A stretch of 64,000 bases of DNA from the NCBI GenBank assembly GCA_019918135.1, contig WBZZ01004130.1, positions 62,001 to 126,000 of the forward strand, written 5' to 3'. The notes beneath the pieces are model-generated. The model was not told the origin of the DNA and ran no database searches. It was given only the letters and a program-made list of their open reading frames with translations. Made by a program: the position numbers and the translations under genes. Of this stretch, positions 63,186-64,000 are shown one piece after another; positions within the stretch are counted from its first letter, which is position 1, and each line of letters starts with the position of its first letter. This DNA comes from Paulinella micropora. Its lineage: Eukaryota > Cercozoa > Imbricatea > Euglyphida > Paulinellidae.

Positions 63186-64000
63186 ATGGCGAGCGACCCG
63201 GTTGAGTTTGCGCGGTTCGTCCTGTTCGCGACTTCCAAGCCCTTCAATGCGGAGAGGTGGGGGCCGGTGCGCTCCGTCCGGAGCGCTCTTGTGAGGCCGC
63301 GACACATTTCCTGCGCTTTGCCCGCGGACGGAAGTTGCAGCAGCTGTTCTTTGAAACGGAGTCCGGCGTGTGGCGCACCAAGTTGCGGCGGCTGTTGCGT
63401 AAATGGATCGAGCACCTGCAAACCAAATGTGGCACCGGCTGGGAGGGCTGCCACCTGGCCGTTTCCTATCTCAGGCCCATCGTCGTGTACGCCGCGCTGC
63501 CGCACCAAGGGCGCGCGGTTGACCTGCGTGCCGTTTGCTTGGCCATCTTCACGCCCGTCCTGCGGCAGCTGCGCCTGCTGTCCAGGGCCGAGGTAGCGTA
63601 CCACCCGAAAGAACGAGATTTGCAGCTGACGTTCTGGGACCTCGTTGCGGCGCGGACCGTCGCGGGCGGCAGGTTCGTCACCCAGTACGGCGCGCGGGCG
63701 CCCTGCGCCGAGCTCGTCAGGGCGCTGGCAGCGTCGGCCCAAGGGCACGCGCGCTACGAAGCGCTGCGCGACTTGGTGCTGCTGTGCTTTGCCTCCCTCA
63801 GCGCGCGGCTGCCGTACGTGCTGAACACGCGGTCGATGCACGAGACGTTCGCCTGGTGCGAGCAGCACACGCTAGAGGTGGCCGAACGCCAGTACGTACA
63901 ATTCCCGGTGTTCCGAGAGGCGCTGCGCAGCCGCGTGCGGGCGCTGGAGTTCGTGTGTCGTTCGTTCGGGTACGAGCACGGCCGGCTTAGGCTGCAGCCG
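63186..64000 (+). CDS. Hypothetical protein, frameshifted, runs off right edge
   Basis: ATG 63186 (MASDPVEFARFVLFATSKPF). Near 63285 the coding frame changes to the one reading EAATHFLRFARGRKLQQLFF, which stays open to the window end at 64000. Helical, Arg- and Leu-rich, with no recognised domain (LRRLLRKWIEHLQ; VRALAASAQGHARYEALRDL; TRSMHETFAWCEQH). At least 270 codons. Confidence 0.55.

Noticed and set aside
62765..63868. 367-codon minus-strand ORF near the right end
   Set aside because: Runs through a low-complexity spacer and is antisense to the plus-strand gene at 63186, whose composition is more protein-like.
1..64000. tRNA or rRNA genes
   Set aside because: No cloverleaf-like T-loop/acceptor combination or conserved rRNA segment noticed by eye; a tRNAscan run would be needed to exclude a divergent one.

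Overview
The window looks like part of a large dsDNA virus genome of the nucleocytoplasmic type (phylum Nucleocytoviricota), or such a genome integrated in a eukaryotic chromosome. The support is intron-less, closely packed genes on both strands, a eukaryote-like class I ribonucleotide reductase large subunit, a very divergent RNA polymerase II-type largest subunit with no CTD, a heliorhodopsin, an expanded set of F-box/LRR-like proteins, a RING protein, a kinase-like protein and many proteins I cannot place. GC-rich coding sequence alternates with spacers full of homopolymers and simple repeats. A host-type Ty1/copia retrotransposon sits in one gene, which fits an endogenous element or a virus that has acquired a host transposon. 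I could not assign species or family.

Layout. 1-2140 (-): RNR large subunit, running off the left edge. 2179-2511 (-): small membrane protein. 2649-6555 (-): broken family A-like (TV-Pol type) polymerase joined to an origin-binding-type helicase. 6894-7695 (+): unknown gene. 7840-8083: three regular hairpins. 8187-9174 (+): macrodomain-like gene, split by a complete copia element (9175-17518, 396-bp LTRs, 5-bp target duplication GAGCG); its tail resumes at 17524. 12294-22193 is duplicated in tandem as 22195-32107. The unit carries most of the copia element, the macrodomain tail, a hypothetical gene, an F-box gene and part of a second F-box gene. 33289-38801 (+): RPB1. 39384-41560 (+): C2H2 zinc fingers followed by a nuclease-like domain. 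41727-43438 (-): LRR-like gene and an unknown gene. 43439-45006: repeat-rich spacer. 45007-46072 (+): multi-pass membrane protein, convergent with heliorhodopsin (46257-47198, -). 47350-48563 (-): F-box/LRR. 48919-50532 (-): kinase-like. 51078-52708 (+): RING. 52956-53783 (+): unknown. 54213-55581 (+): protein with a CTD-like tail. 56514-58532 (+): F-box/LRR with poly-Ser. 58535-62714: four adjacent paralogues of a family I do not recognise. 63186-64000 (+): unknown, runs off the right edge.

Many genes are broken by single-base shifts, and several have in-frame TGA or TAG codons. Uncorrected sequencing indels and real decay of an integrated element both fit; reads would decide. Where pieces in different frames clearly make one gene, I give one span and say where the frame changes.

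Functionally, the RNR supplies deoxynucleotides, RPB1 implies virus-encoded transcription, and the F-box and RING proteins suggest capture of host ubiquitin ligases. Heliorhodopsin suggests a host exposed to light. The TV-Pol/helicase is more typical of mobile elements or plasmid-like replicons than of the main viral replicase.
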